The notes: generated from the letters alone by a model not told the origin. A DNA stretch of 64,000 bases from CAWKMN01 sp963850765 (GCA_963850765.1 CAWKMN010000001.1:124001-188000); one strand, 5' to 3'; positions 26,868 through 36,074 are shown, counted from the stretch's first letter. Program-made: numbers and translations.

Positions 26868-27935
26868 CTATCCTTGCTGTGCAAGCTGCGTTTTAAGCTG
26901 GATGATCGGGGCGATCTCGGTGGGATCCGCCTGGTAGGCGATAGCCGCATAGTAGGTCATATAGTCGCCAAACTGCACGGCGTGGCACATCTGGGCCAGG
27001 GCGCTTGTTCCCAGGGGACTGAACTTATCGACCATAATCCCGTGTTCGAGGTAAAGCTGCGCGGTCAGGTGGTGGCGCAGATACACCCGTGGGTGATCGA
27101 ACGCCTTGGACATGATAAACCACGCGTACATGTTCTGAAGGCGCTCTTCGGGGAAGCCGATGCCCACCACGGCGTTATGGTTCGCTTCGGGCATGGCTTC
27201 GTACTGCGCCCAGATTTTCGCGTTTTCGTTGAACTGGCCTTTCCAGCGCCGCGCGACCGTTTCGAACATCCCGCCGCCATAGATGACCGGAATACGGCCC
27301 ATGACCTGACCCGCGCCGCGCTTGGCGAGGTTGTTGGACAATGGGCTGTTGGCGGCAAGGACTCGCTGCTGATCGCGCAGCAGGCCGAGCGTTTCGCTCA
27401 GGTCCGCTTCGAGGTTGGGGACCAGTTCCAGCCGGTGTGCCAGCCCGATCAGCAGGCCGAGACTCCAGCCCAGGGCCGTGCGCGGCTGGCTCTCGTAGTC
27501 GAACTGCCAGAGCGGATACCCGTGCTGATTGGCGTGGGCCGCAAGTTTTCCCCCGGTGGTGATCGCCAGCATCCGCACGCCGCGCTCAAGCGCCTGATCC
27601 GCGGCGGTGAGGGTTTCCTCGGTGTTGCCCGAAAAACTGCTGGTAATAACGAGCGTATCGGACCCGTGGACGTAGGCGGGCAGCGTGTACTGGCGCACGA
27701 CGGACATTGGGATACGCGCCGTGGAGCTGATCAGCGCCGCTAACAGGTCGCCGCCGATGGCCGAGCCGCCCATGCCACACAGGACAATCTGGCGGGGCGT
27801 GCGGTGACTTGTGGGCAGGGGCAGCGTGGACGACAGCCGCCACGCGTTTTCGATCTGGTCAGCAAAATTATCCACGTGCTGCAGCAGATTCTCACGGTCC
27901 ACCGAGCGGATAAAGTCCAGGTCGTCCAGATTCAT
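26868..27935 (-). CDS. Bifunctional phosphoglucose/phosphomannose isomerase
   Basis: The 355-residue protein has the SIS-fold features of the small bifunctional isomerases: GMGGSAIGGDLLAAL near residues 58-72, ITSSFSGNTEETLTA, KLAAHANQHGYP, a central GRIPVIYGGG and the C-terminal ANHNAVVGIGFPEE with conserved Glu-x-x-His-Asn. It interconverts glucose 6-phosphate or mannose 6-phosphate with fructose 6-phosphate. Start ATG 27935 follows AAGGAG at a spacing of 9; an upstream in-frame start lacks one. It is first in a likely operon with serC and serA. Confidence 0.87.
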   Translation of the reverse strand: MNLDDLDFIRSVDRENLLQHVDNFADQIENAWRLSSTLPLPTSHRTPRQIVLCGMGGSAIGGDLLAALISSTARIPMSVVRQYTLPAYVHGSDTLVITSSFSGNTEETLTAADQALERGVRMLAITTGGKLAAHANQHGYPLWQFDYESQPRTALGWSLGLLIGLAHRLELVPNLEADLSETLGLLRDQQRVLAANSPLSNNLAKRGAGQVMGRIPVIYGGGMFETVARRWKGQFNENAKIWAQYEAMPEANHNAVVGIGFPEERLQNMYAWFIMSKAFDHPRVYLRHHLTAQLYLEHGIMVDKFSPLGTSALAQMCHAVQFGDYMTYYAAIAYQADPTEIAPIIQLKTQLAQQG

Positions 27936-28093
27936 CAAACAACGCTCCTTATCGATGTGGCCCAACGGGTTTGAGTTCTCCAACTGTGTAGCGTACCAAA
28001 TCGCGCCAAACTTGCCACTTTTGCCGTTGGGCATGTTGACTATAATCCCGAGTGCTTTTGGTATATATGAACAAAAAGGGGCGTATCACAAAT

Positions 28094-28197
28094 GCACCTC
28101 ACCCCCCGGCCCCTCTCCACGCGCGGAGAGGAGAGAGCGAGGGAGCTAGCCAGTCCCCTCTCCATCACATGGAGAGGGGATACAGGGGTGAGGCTGT
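28094..28197. repeat. Tandem palindromes, CTCACCCC...GGGGTGAGGC
   Basis: Two palindromic blocks (CCCCTCTCCACGCGCGGAGAGG-like and CCCCTCTCCATCACATGGAG-like) form a 104-base unit bounded by CTCACCCC and GGGGTGAG. It lies directly after the stop codon of the gene at 28200. Confidence 0.65.
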
Positions 28198-28199
28198 TA

Positions 28200-29153
28200 C
28201 TACGGCTTCGGGATCGCCAAATCCGGCGAGCCGTGCGGCGACAGCTTCAGGGCTGGGTTCGTCGCCTGGATCATCTCGTGGATAATCTGCGCGTACTTCA
28301 CTTTCTCGCGGCAGAACTGCGCGTGCGCGTCCATGCTGAACCACGGTTTGTACATCCCCGCCCCAGGGGCGACCAGGGCCGGGCCCGGCTCGATCTTGAA
28401 ATAGCACGGCGAGCAGACACGCGCCATTTCCGCACCCTCGTAGAAGCGGTTGAAGCCGCCAAACGTGTCCGCGAGATAGATATGCAGATCCAGAGGCAGA
28501 TCGACCCCCTGCCGGATGCTGGCTAGCTGCGGCAGGGACAGATCGCCCACCGGGTTAAAGGTGTTCGCGCCGAGCGATTTCAGCACGCGCCCACCCGCCG
28601 CCGAGGCATGCCCGGCAAAGATGCTGACCTTGAACACTACATCCGGCGGGATCTCGCCCCGCATCCTGAGGTCGCAGAGCAGCCAGAGCAAGCCCTCGTC
28701 AATCACCAGGAAGCCGCGGAAGCCGAGATCGATGCAGCGCAGGATCTCCGCGACCACGTAACAAAGCTGATCCGAGCCCCGGAAGCGCAGCCCGGACAGC
28801 GCGCCTTCGGGGGTGGCAAGCTGACGGCCAATATCCCACCCGGAGCGCGGCCCCGGCGTCATGATGATCTCGACCCTGGCATCGGCGGCAATTTGCGCGA
28901 AGTCGCGCAGTTCGGCGTCGTCCAGCAGCGTCGAGCCCATCACCACCGAGATCAGGCGGTGAATGGCGATGTGGCGCTTGTGCATCTCATCGACGACGGC
29001 TTCCAATACTTTGGGGTGTTCGACGCCAGAGATTTCCATCCGGTAGTGGCCGCCATCGGGGAACGTCCGGCGCGAGGTGGGCAGGTCGTAAGCGTCCTGC
29101 CCAGGGATGCCCGCGGCCTCGATCATGGCCCGCACATCGTTCAGATTACGCAT
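28200..29153 (-). CDS. Conserved protein, probable TIM-barrel enzyme (U32-peptidase-like?)
   Basis: I do not recognise this 317-residue protein with certainty. Alternating strand/helix segments (VEIIMTPGPRSGWDIG, GFRGFLVIDEGLLWLLCDLR, PPDVVFKVSIFAGHASAAGG, LGANTFNPVGDLSL, PLDLHIYLADTFGG) suggest a TIM barrel with an acidic active site (VIDEG, YLADTFGG). Late Cys residues (RVCSPCYFKIEPG) recall the U32 peptidase/collagenase-like group, some of which bind Fe-S clusters. Start 29153 is chosen because GGGAGAG precedes it by 9 bases. Upstream lies a small membrane protein and then panB, with gaps of 54 and 28 bases, so all three may form one transcript. Confidence 0.5.
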   Translation of the reverse strand: MRNLNDVRAMIEAAGIPGQDAYDLPTSRRTFPDGGHYRMEISGVEHPKVLEAVVDEMHKRHIAIHRLISVVMGSTLLDDAELRDFAQIAADARVEIIMTPGPRSGWDIGRQLATPEGALSGLRFRGSDQLCYVVAEILRCIDLGFRGFLVIDEGLLWLLCDLRMRGEIPPDVVFKVSIFAGHASAAGGRVLKSLGANTFNPVGDLSLPQLASIRQGVDLPLDLHIYLADTFGGFNRFYEGAEMARVCSPCYFKIEPGPALVAPGAGMYKPWFSMDAHAQFCREKVKYAQIIHEMIQATNPALKLSPHGSPDLAIPKP

Positions 29154-29207
29154 GTTTTGAATCTCTCCCAATAACCATATTTGTTGATCAAAGCGCGCCG
29201 AGTGGAC

Positions 29208-29882
29208 TCAAGCGCGACGGCTTATGTCTAGTTGGACGTCCGCATTTTCCTCCGCTTCTACTTCTACATCTGAGGTGGGATAGGTTTCGATCGGCGCAGT
29301 CCCTCCAATATCAATGGACATCGGGATATTGAGAAATTCACTGATCTGTCTTCCGATCTCCGGTGCGCGGCTTAAGGTAGCAGATTCTTCCATCAGCTTC
29401 ACCTGTGCGCCGGATTTCAGTTCGAGATCGAGCCGCAGATCGGTTTCGCCTCGTTTGACGCTCACGGCCACAATATCCTGCAAGCGATAGCGTGTCACGA
29501 CCGGGCGGAACCAGCGCCAGACTACCCGGCTTAGGACTGTCGCAGCGCCCGTGTCTTTGTCCAGCACACAGGACTCGACAGGATTCCTGTACGAAAAAAG
29601 GAACGTGACTACCACCAGCAGCACCGAACCAATCAGTGCCCCTAACGAAAGCGTATCCAGAAACAGACGGCTGTTCGAGGTAGAACCCGTATTGAACAGT
29701 CGCAGCAATACATACAAGCCGACGCTGGCCGAGACAAAAGCGGCGGTGAAAAGCGCCAATTTCCGGGTTTCGTTGGGAACCGATGAATGCAGCGTCAGCG
29801 CCGTATCACTGTACCAGACGACCGGGCCGGTTTCCAGTGCTTTGCGCTTAACCTTCTCCTGAGGGACCAATTTCCTGAGCAT
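29208..29882 (-). CDS. Two-TM membrane protein of unknown function
   Basis: The 224-residue protein has two transmembrane helices (LALFTAAFVSASVGLYVLLR at about 42-61 and LGALIGSVLLVVVTFLFSY at about 79-98). A cytoplasmic beta-rich part follows (DIVAVSVKRGETDLRLDLEL), reminiscent of PH-like bPH domains, and an acidic tail. It starts 28 bases downstream of panB. No specific function can be given. Confidence 0.6.
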   Translation of the reverse strand: MLRKLVPQEKVKRKALETGPVVWYSDTALTLHSSVPNETRKLALFTAAFVSASVGLYVLLRLFNTGSTSNSRLFLDTLSLGALIGSVLLVVVTFLFSYRNPVESCVLDKDTGAATVLSRVVWRWFRPVVTRYRLQDIVAVSVKRGETDLRLDLELKSGAQVKLMEESATLSRAPEIGRQISEFLNIPMSIDIGGTAPIETYPTSDVEVEAEENADVQLDISRRA

Positions 29883-29910
29883 CGCCGCCTCTGATCTTGC
29901 GGTTACCCGC

Positions 29911-30766
29911 TCAATCTTTTAACTGCTTGAGCAGGTCCTCGTAAACATCATCCTTCATGCTGAACCAGTGTTCCGGCTGCGGGAAAGTCTGGTTCTGCAC
30001 TTCTTCCACGTACTGCTTCAGGCCGTTGAGTATCACTTCGCCCGCGTTGCCATAGACCTTCGCCATTTTCGGCTTGAACCGGGGATACAGCCCGAACATG
30101 TCGTGGAAAATCAAAAGCTGCCCGTTGGCATTCGGCCCGGATCCCAGGCTGATGATCGGGACATGGGCGCGCTCGGTGATCAACTGGCAGACGCGGTCCG
30201 GCACCATTTCGAGCAGGATTGAATACGCCCCGGCCTCTTCCAGAATTCGCGCGTCTTCCACGATGCGCAGCGCCCGTGCGGAGTCCTTGCCCTGCACGCG
30301 GAACCCGCCGAGGCTCGACGCGCTCTGCGGCGTCAGACCCAGGTGCCCCATGCACGGAATCCCGGCGGCGACGATCCCCGCCATACGATCGGCCATCTCG
30401 CGCCCGCCCTCAAGTTTGACAGCATCGCAGCTTGCTTCGGCCATGAAGCGCCCCGCATTGCGGATCGCTGTCTCGACCGACGGCTGGTAGGTCATGTACG
30501 GCATATCGCCGATCAGCCAGGCGTTGGGCGATCCGCGCCGCACCGCCTGCGCATGCGGGATCATATCTTCCATGCGGACGGGCAGCGTCGATTTCGTAAC
30601 CGAGAATGGTCATGCCCAGGCTGTCGCCCACCAGGATCATCTCCACCCCGGCCTGCTCTTGCAGGTACGCGGTGGGGAAATCGTAGCAGGTGAGCATGGT
30701 GATCGGCTCGCCACGCGCGTATTTCTCGTAAAGCGCGGGCAGTGAAATCTTTTTACGGTCTGGCAT
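29911..30766 (-). CDS. panB: 3-methyl-2-oxobutanoate hydroxymethyltransferase (one frameshift)
   Basis: PanB adds a hydroxymethyl group from methylene-tetrahydrofolate to 2-oxoisovalerate to form ketopantoate in pantothenate synthesis. The N-terminal piece has ITMLTCYDFPTAYLQEQAGV and VGDSLGMTILGY; after a one-base shift near 30590 the reading continues with MEDMIPHAQAVRRG, LIGDMPYMTYQ, DAVKLEGGREMAD and GHLGLTPQS. Total length of about 285 residues fits the family. The ATG at 30766 follows AGGAGAGG. No panC or panD is in the window. Confidence 0.88.
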
Positions 30767-30838
30767 TAAAGAACCTCTCCTTTATTTGAGCAAACTTTCA
30801 CTGATCTTAGCCCTGATCGCCGTTTTTCGAAACTTGGT

Positions 30839-31108
30839 GGTTCGTTGTTAGTGATTGGTTTTTGGTAAGGCTGTTTCGAATCGAATCGTCCTATGCGAAT
30901 GACGCCGCCGGTTTGTTTCTCAGGTTAGTCCTCACCCCCACAACCCAGCCAGTGTAGGGGAGCACGCTCGGGCTGCTCCCAGTCGCTAGCTCGGCGCGAC
31001 ACGCGGCATTGCCGCGCCGGGCGGACACGAGCAGGTCCGCACCCTACGCGACCTCATCCGCTTATTTTCTTAATCTGCATAAACCTGGCGGCTATATGAA
31101 AAGCCGCC
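30839..31108. repeat. Repeat-filled gap upstream of panB
   Basis: The 458-base gap (30767-31224) contains a GTTAGTGATTGGTTTTTGGT tract (30849-30868), a composite repeat starting GTAGGGGAGCAC and ending in TCCGCACCCTAC (30953-31046; kin at 52627 and 63079) and a small GGCGGC / GCCGCC stem (31087-31108). No gene is visible. Confidence 0.65.
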
Positions 31109-31140
31109 ATAGAAAAGGAATCATCGATTACCCTGGACAC

Positions 31141-31183
31141 AAAAAGCCCACCGGCGGGAATTTCGCATCCCGGGTGGGCTTTT
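31141..31183 (-). terminator. Bidirectional Rho-independent terminator
   Basis: AAAAGCCCACC (31142-31152) is the exact mirror of GGTGGGCTTTT (31173-31183), with an inner CCGGCGGG / CCCGGG region. There are T-runs on both strands. It closes the small transcription unit that begins at 31437. Confidence 0.8.
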
Positions 31184-31224
31184 GATCCTGCTGGCGCAGG
31201 CGGGTTATGTCGTTGTTGGAGAAC

Positions 31225-31437
31225 CTAGGCGCAGTCGCTTGCGCTGGCGCGCCGGGCAGCCACTGCCGGCTGTTCGGGACGAGCGCTGCGCCGGGTCTTC
31301 GCTTGCGCGGCATGAAGCGCCATGAGGAGCATTGCCCCAAGATTCGACGGCTGGGTTGCGGCGGCGTAGCGGTTCAGCTCCGCGTTTTCGTTCTGGATAC
31401 GGATACGTTCGGTCGTTGGAGTCATGGGTGCAAACAT
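31225..31437 (-). CDS. Small 70-residue hypothetical protein
   Basis: A short ORF supported by context rather than homology: a promoter at 31480-31508, GAGGCGG 6 bases before the ATG and an intrinsic terminator 42 bases after the stop. The N-terminal half is likely helical and polar (TTERIRIQNENAELNRYAA), the middle has a short hydrophobic run (LGAMLLMALHAAQ) and the C-terminus is Arg/Ala-rich. Alternatively this unit is a regulatory RNA; the ORF on the same strand in another frame (31205-31468) is less likely because it lacks a ribosome binding site. Confidence 0.4.
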   Translation of the reverse strand: MFAPMTPTTERIRIQNENAELNRYAAATQPSNLGAMLLMALHAAQAKTRRSARPEQPAVAARRASASDCA

Positions 31438-31479
31438 TGTGCCGCCTCATTTCATGTTCAATGCTCAAGTTACACCCTT

Positions 31480-31508
31480 AGTATACGGGACGCTGGGCGC
31501 AGCGTCAC
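31480..31508 (-). promoter_or_regulatory. Promoter with palindromic operator in its spacer
   Basis: On the minus strand GTGACG (31508-31503) and TATACT (31485-31480) are 17 bases apart. The palindrome GACGCTG-N4-CAGCGTC (31489-31506) fills the spacer and overlaps the -35 box, an ideal place for a repressor. Confidence 0.5.
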
Positions 31509-31575
31509 CTGCCGAAAGATAGGCGTCGCGGTTGGTTTTGTATGCCTATCTTCGTGTAGGGAACAAGAAAAAACC

Positions 31576-31701
31576 TTTTACCGCAGAGGCGCAGAGGACG
31601 CGGAGCGAATGAAGGAAAAGAGAGAGGTGGGGACGGTGCCGTCTCTACAAAATCCCTTCTCTCAAAATCTCTGTGCCCTCTGCGTCTCTGCGGTTCAGCT
31701 T
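31576..31701. repeat. CAGAGG-type inverted repeat
   Basis: ACCGCAGAGGCGCAGAGG near 31579 is mirrored by CCTCTGCGTCTCTGCGGT near 31677. A related single arm (ACCACAGAGGGCACAGAGG) occurs at 54330. Confidence 0.6.
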
Positions 31702-31717
31702 TCTTTTTTTCCGCCCA

Positions 31718-33373
31718 TCACTCCACTACGGTTTCGCGGATCTCTTCGGTCAGCGCGCCGTCCGCGATATGCCAGATCGTCGTGGCGAACTTATCCACGA
31801 AATAGCGATCATGCACGACGGCCAGCACACTCCCACGGAATGCGGCAAGCGCCTGCTCAAACTTCTCGCGCGAAGGCACATCGAGATGGTTGATCGGCTC
31901 GTCCAGCACCAGCAGATTCGCGCCGCGCGCGATCAGGACCGCCAGCATCAGCCGCGCCCGCTCGCCAAAGCTCAGATCCGCCACCGGCGTGAACACATCA
32001 TCCCCGGCGAACAGGAAGAAGTGCAGGAACGAGCGCGCCTCGGTGTGATTCAACCGCGCTTCGGCCTGGATCACATCCAGAGCGTTGCTGCGCGGATCGA
32101 GATTTTCCTGCTCCTGCGCCAGATAGCCGATCTTCACGCTGGCCCCGATCCGCACCCGCCCGCCCAACGCCGGCACCTGCCCGATGATCGTCTTGAGCAG
32201 GGTGCTTTTGCCGTGACCGTTCGGACCGAGCACGGCGACGCGCTCCCCGGCCCGCACGGACAGATCCAGCCCGCGCAGCAGCGGCGATGCCGGGTCATAG
32301 CCAATCGTCAGATCCCCGGTGGAACCACATCCTGCCCGGTGGTCGGCAGATCGCCAAAGTCCAGCTTGAGGCCCCAGATCGGTTTGGGCTTTTCGACGCG
32401 CTCATCCGATTCCAGGTAGTGGCGCAGCCGAGTTTCTTTGGACTTGGCACGTTTGGCGACCTTCTTCGCCAGCTGGCGCTGGAAGTCGTCTTCGGTCGCG
32501 TTTTCGCGGCGGACCGCTTTCGCCATCGTGAAGCGAATATCCGCCTGCATGCGCCCGATCTCGACCTGCTGATCGCGCCACTGCGCCCACTGCTTATCCA
32601 GTTCGGAGCGGACAGTCGCCGCGTAATGGCTGTAACTGCCCTCGAGCACGCGGGCGGTGTGCGTCTGATCGTCCATCGCCACGATGCGCGTCACGATCTC
32701 GTCCAGAAAGGTGCGGTCGTGTGAGACGATCAGCGCCCCGCCGCGAAAGCCGTGCAGCCACGTTTCGAGCCATTCCAGCGCCGTCACGTCGAGATGGTTG
32801 GTGGGCTCGTCCAGAATCAACAACCGCGGATCGTCGAGCAGCAGCGCCGCCAGCCCCAGCCGCGTTTTCTGCCCTCCGGAAAGCGTCCCTACGGGAACAT
32901 CCAGCGACACGCCGTCCAGATCCAGCCCGGCCAGGATGCGCTCGCGCTCGCCGGAACTCGATCTGCCGGCTGAGATATTCCAGCCGTTCGAGCGCCTCAG
33001 TGTAGGCGTCCATCCGCGCGGACAGGCTGCCGTTGGCCGCTGCCGCGATCGCCTCGGCCAGCCGCTCGACGTCGGCTTCGGCGGCACGCAGATCGGCGGC
33101 CTGTGGGAACAGCACATCGCGCAGTGGGGTGTCATCCGGCACGTCGAGTCCCTGCGGCAGATAGCCAATGCGCAGACTGGGCGGGTTGAAGATCACGCCG
33201 CCGCTGTCGGCAGGGATCTCGCCCAGGATGACGCGCAGCAGCGTGGTCTTGCCGCAGCCGTTGGGGCCGATCAGCCCGACGCGCTCGCCCGGATTGACGG
33301 TGAAGGAGATGTTTTGGAACAGCAGCGCTTCTGCGCCGGGAAAGCGTTTGGAGACGTTTGAGACAGTCAACAT
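31718..33373 (-). CDS. ABC-F family ATPase (two frameshifts)
   Basis: The locus encodes a soluble protein of about 550 residues with two ATP-binding cassettes and no membrane domain. The first has Walker A GPNGCGKTT, signature LSGGQKTRL and Walker B LLILDEPTNHLD; the second has GPNGHGKST, LSFGERARL and LLVLDEPINHLD. The charged linker between them (RMQADIRFTMAKAVRREN) matches the P-site interaction region of ABC-F proteins. These bind ribosomes to rescue stalled complexes or protect against antibiotics. Frames change near 32958 and 32322. Start ATG 33373 follows GGGGAG. Expression is probably controlled by the leader and terminator at 33430-33672. Which subfamily it belongs to is not clear. 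Confidence 0.87.
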
Positions 33374-33429
33374 AACAAGGTACTCCCCTGATTGGATCGG
33401 TCCCTGATGGGATCGGGCAGCAGGCAAAC

Positions 33430-33462
33430 AAAAACGCCGCCAGGAACAGCCCTGTGCGGCGT
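33430..33462 (-). terminator. Terminator in the 5' leader of the ABC-F gene
   Basis: ACGCCGC-a-CAGG pairs with CCTG-GCGGCGT (11 bp, one bulge, six-base loop) and is followed by five T and G-T-T-T. It lies 57 bases before the ABC-F start and downstream of its promoter, so it works as an attenuator. Confidence 0.75.
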
Positions 33463-33544
33463 CAGCACCTTCGATCAGTCAGGCAGGATTTAGATTCGGT
33501 CCATGCGACAAGGTCAGCAGCACACAGCTATTCCCCCGGTGGGT

Positions 33545-33568
33545 TTAGCAGACCTTGCGAGTCGTCAT
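33545..33568 (-). CDS. Seven-codon leader ORF before the ABC-F terminator
   Basis: ATG ACG ACT CGC AAG GTC TGC TAA encodes M-T-T-R-K-V-C, preceded by AAGGGG at a spacing of 6. It lies about 70 bases after the predicted transcription start and 83 bases before the terminator. Its codons for K-V (CAAGGTC with the preceding C; 33551-33557) can pair with GACCTTG at 33509-33515, so ribosome position could change folding downstream. Confidence 0.55.
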   Translation of the reverse strand: MTTRKVC

Positions 33569-33642
33569 GGAGAACCCCTTGCTCAAGTTGACGATAGACG
33601 GAGTGAGCGGCCTGTGTCCGGCATCTCGCCCCGACGCTTTTT

Positions 33643-33672
33643 ATTGTACTGGCGGAGCGGCGGGCGTGTCAA
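33643..33672 (-). promoter_or_regulatory. Consensus sigma70 promoter for ABC-F leader
   Basis: A perfect TTGACA (33672-33667) and TACAAT (33648-33643) on the minus strand are separated by 18 bases. Transcription should start near 33636, giving a leader of about 260 bases. Confidence 0.7.
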
Positions 33673-33712
33673 GCATGGAACCGTCCCACGTCAGTCCTGA
33701 CTCATAACTCGG

Positions 33713-33830
33713 GTGTTATGCCAGATCCTGGCCTCACCCCCTTAATCCCCCTCTCCATTTCGAATGGAGAGGGAGAAGGGGCCGGGGGTTGAGAGGTGAG
33801 GCCTGAAGAAAAAATCAACTAGCATAACAC
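33713..33830. mobile_element. MITE-like element, 118 bp
   Basis: GTGTTATGC (33713-33721) is mirrored by GCATAACAC (33822-33830). Inside is a CCTCACCCCCTTAATC palindrome with CTCCATTTCGAATGGAG at its centre and GAGGTGAGGCC at its end. Together with the copy at 12859 this links two repeat families through one terminal sequence. The rest of the 33831-33885 gap holds CAACTCACAACTC tracts. Confidence 0.65.
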
Positions 33831-33885
33831 CAACTCACAACTCAAAACTCACAACCATTCTTCACTGTTTACTGTCAACTGTTCA

Positions 33886-35072
33886 CTACCCCTTCTCCCA
33901 CACCGCGAACTCGACCACCAGATGCTCAAAGAAGCTGCGCTGCGGCAGCGTATCGGAGAACCCATACTGCATATCCAGCACGCGTACCTGCACGCGCAGC
34001 GTCTTGGTTTCGAGCGTGGTCACGGCGTCCGGCTCGGCCAGCACGAGATCGCCTTTGGTCGCCAGCAAGGTCTGGAACGCCTGGCTGCGCGACACATACT
34101 CGCTGACCAGCAGGTGTGTGACCGTTTTGACGTCGTTCTTGTCGAACACCCATACCTCAAACGCCGCGATCTTATCACGCTCGTACTGGTTCACCCGCTC
34201 CGCCGGGCCGATCCCGCACTGGCCCAGAAACAGCTTGCCCTTACCCTTTTCAATCTGGAAGGATTCGTCAAAATGCTTGTCGCCGTGTACATAGGTGGTG
34301 AGTTTATGCACCAGGGGTTCAGGTTCACCCAGTACCTCGAAATTCGAGATGCGGGCGCGGGCGGCATCCTCAATCGCCAGGGCTTTGCCATGCGTACCGG
34401 CCAGGGCGCGCTTTTTCTTGCCCGACTTACGTTCTTCGGGCGTCAGCGCGAACCGTCTCCACCAGGAAGCCAGCGCCAGCCCGGACACGAGCAGCACGAC
34501 CACGAGGATGATCAGCGCGAACACGGGGCCGCGGTCGCGCTCGGTGGCCTCTGGCTTGGATGTGCTCGATGTGATGGTCGTGACCTGTCCGACATCGGGT
34601 GCGGTGGAAGGCAGCGTCTTCAACAGAGTCGCGACATCATCACGCATGGCGAGATTCATGATAAATACCGTGTTGACGTAGGTTTCGTCCACGCGGATCT
34701 CGTCTGGGGCGGCCAAGTGTCCCGCGGAGATGAATACAGTCCCCGCGCCGCGCTTCACCATCTCCGCGACGACATCTTGCAGGTGAACCCCGGCCGGGCG
34801 GTGGCATTCAGGTTGTCGTAGAGGATGACGCGGCTGTCACCAATTTGGGTTTCCACATATTCCGCGCCGTTCATATCCTGCCAGCCGAACCGATCCGCTT
34901 GCCCACTCAGGATCACACCGACCGTAAGCGGCTGGCTGTAAGCCACTTTCTGATCGGCGGATTCGGTCGTCGCAGCCTGTTCGGTTCGATTGGATGCAAA
35001 GAGCAGGAGCGGAATCGCGGTGAGCACACACAACAAAACCAACACTAAAGTGATCAGGTGACGGTAATGCAT
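33886..35072 (-). CDS. Membrane protein with BMP-like N-terminal region (one frameshift)
   Basis: The protein of about 395 residues starts with a signal-anchor helix (LITLVLVLLCVLTAIPLLLF). An extracellular part follows, with VGVILSGQADRFGWQDMNGA and, after a one-base shift near 34790, VHLQDVVAEMVKRGAGTVFI, which resembles the ligand-binding fold of BMP-type lipoproteins but is much shorter. A second transmembrane helix (VFALIILVVVLLVSGLALAS) leads to a soluble domain of about 200 residues with no match I can name. AAGGA lies 8 bases before ATG 35072. Possibly a sensor; function unknown. Confidence 0.55.
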
Positions 35073-35152
35073 AGGTCGGGTCCTTATTGGAGAAGGCTCT
35101 GTCCGAATCATACTGCGGAAAAACCGCGCGCTGCCCCCCAAAAAGGGCGGCT

Positions 35153-36070
35153 TTAGATTGGCTCCACCCGCGCCATCAGCCAGTCGAATCGCTGGCGGCG
35201 CAGATCGGGCAGGGTGGCGGGCGGATCGGCGACGCCGAGCACTTCCAGCGCGAACGAGGCTGCTGCCGCGCCGTAACACGCCGCCTGCACGAGATCGCCG
35301 GTGGTCTGCCAGCCGACCAGGAACGCGCCGCAGTAGGTATTCCCCGCGCCCGTCTGATCGACAATCTGCGGCACTGGCACCGCCGGCACGCGGATCGGGG
35401 ATCCGCCCTGCTGCCCCGCCAGCGATCCATCCTCGCCCAGCCGCAGCACCGCGACGCGCGCACCGTCGTCCAACATGGCGCGGACCAGCGCCGCCGGGTC
35501 ATCGAACCCGTACACCAGCCGCGCTTCGAGCAGGTTGGGAGAGACAATGTCGATATGGCGCAGCCCGGCGCGGAACCGATCGGCGTTGGCACGGATCATG
35601 AACGCCTGCGCAGGCTCCCAGAACAGCGTGGCATGGGGAAGGAGCGCCCGCCAGCCGGCCAGATGGGTATCTTCGCTCAGGATATGAACAGCTTGCGCGG
35701 CATGATACGGGCGGGGGAACTGATCGGGCCGGGTGCCTAAAACAAACGGCCCGATCTCGTCCACGCGATAGATCTCGGTGCGCCGCCCGTCCCACTCAAA
35801 AAGCTGCCACGCGCGGGCCTGCGGCAGATCGAGCGGGATCACGCCTTGCAGATCGAAGTCGCGTTCGAGCCGATGGCGGGCGCTGTCGGGCAGGTCATTA
35901 CCCGCGCACGCGCTGAGCCCCGGCCGCTGGTCCCACAGCCACATCCCGGCCGCGGCGTGGACGGCTCCGCCACCCAGCACGGCCATACGCGTCTCGCCGT
36001 TGGGAAACACAATGTCGTCGATGATGATCCCGCCGACACAGGCGTAGGTGGGCGCGGGCTGGCCGGGCAT
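35153..36070 (-). CDS. PfkB-family carbohydrate kinase (first of two paralogues)
   Basis: The 305-residue protein has the ribokinase-fold N-terminus VGGIIIDDIVFPNGETRMAV followed by GGGAVHAAAG, and the anion-hole/catalytic motif DQTGAGNTYCGAFL near residues 238-251 with the base Asp. It is paralogous to the kinase at 37523-38447, sharing the distinctive IIxDDIVFPxGxTRMxVLGGG. It ends the PfkB-SIS-PfkB-MBL gene string, with its start 4 bases after the SIS gene's stop. It should phosphorylate a sugar or nucleoside; the substrate is unknown. Confidence 0.8.
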   Translation of the reverse strand: MPGQPAPTYACVGGIIIDDIVFPNGETRMAVLGGGAVHAAAGMWLWDQRPGLSACAGNDLPDSARHRLERDFDLQGVIPLDLPQARAWQLFEWDGRRTEIYRVDEIGPFVLGTRPDQFPRPYHAAQAVHILSEDTHLAGWRALLPHATLFWEPAQAFMIRANADRFRAGLRHIDIVSPNLLEARLVYGFDDPAALVRAMLDDGARVAVLRLGEDGSLAGQQGGSPIRVPAVPVPQIVDQTGAGNTYCGAFLVGWQTTGDLVQAACYGAAAASFALEVLGVADPPATLPDLRRQRFDWLMARVEPI

Positions 36071-36074
36071 GGTT

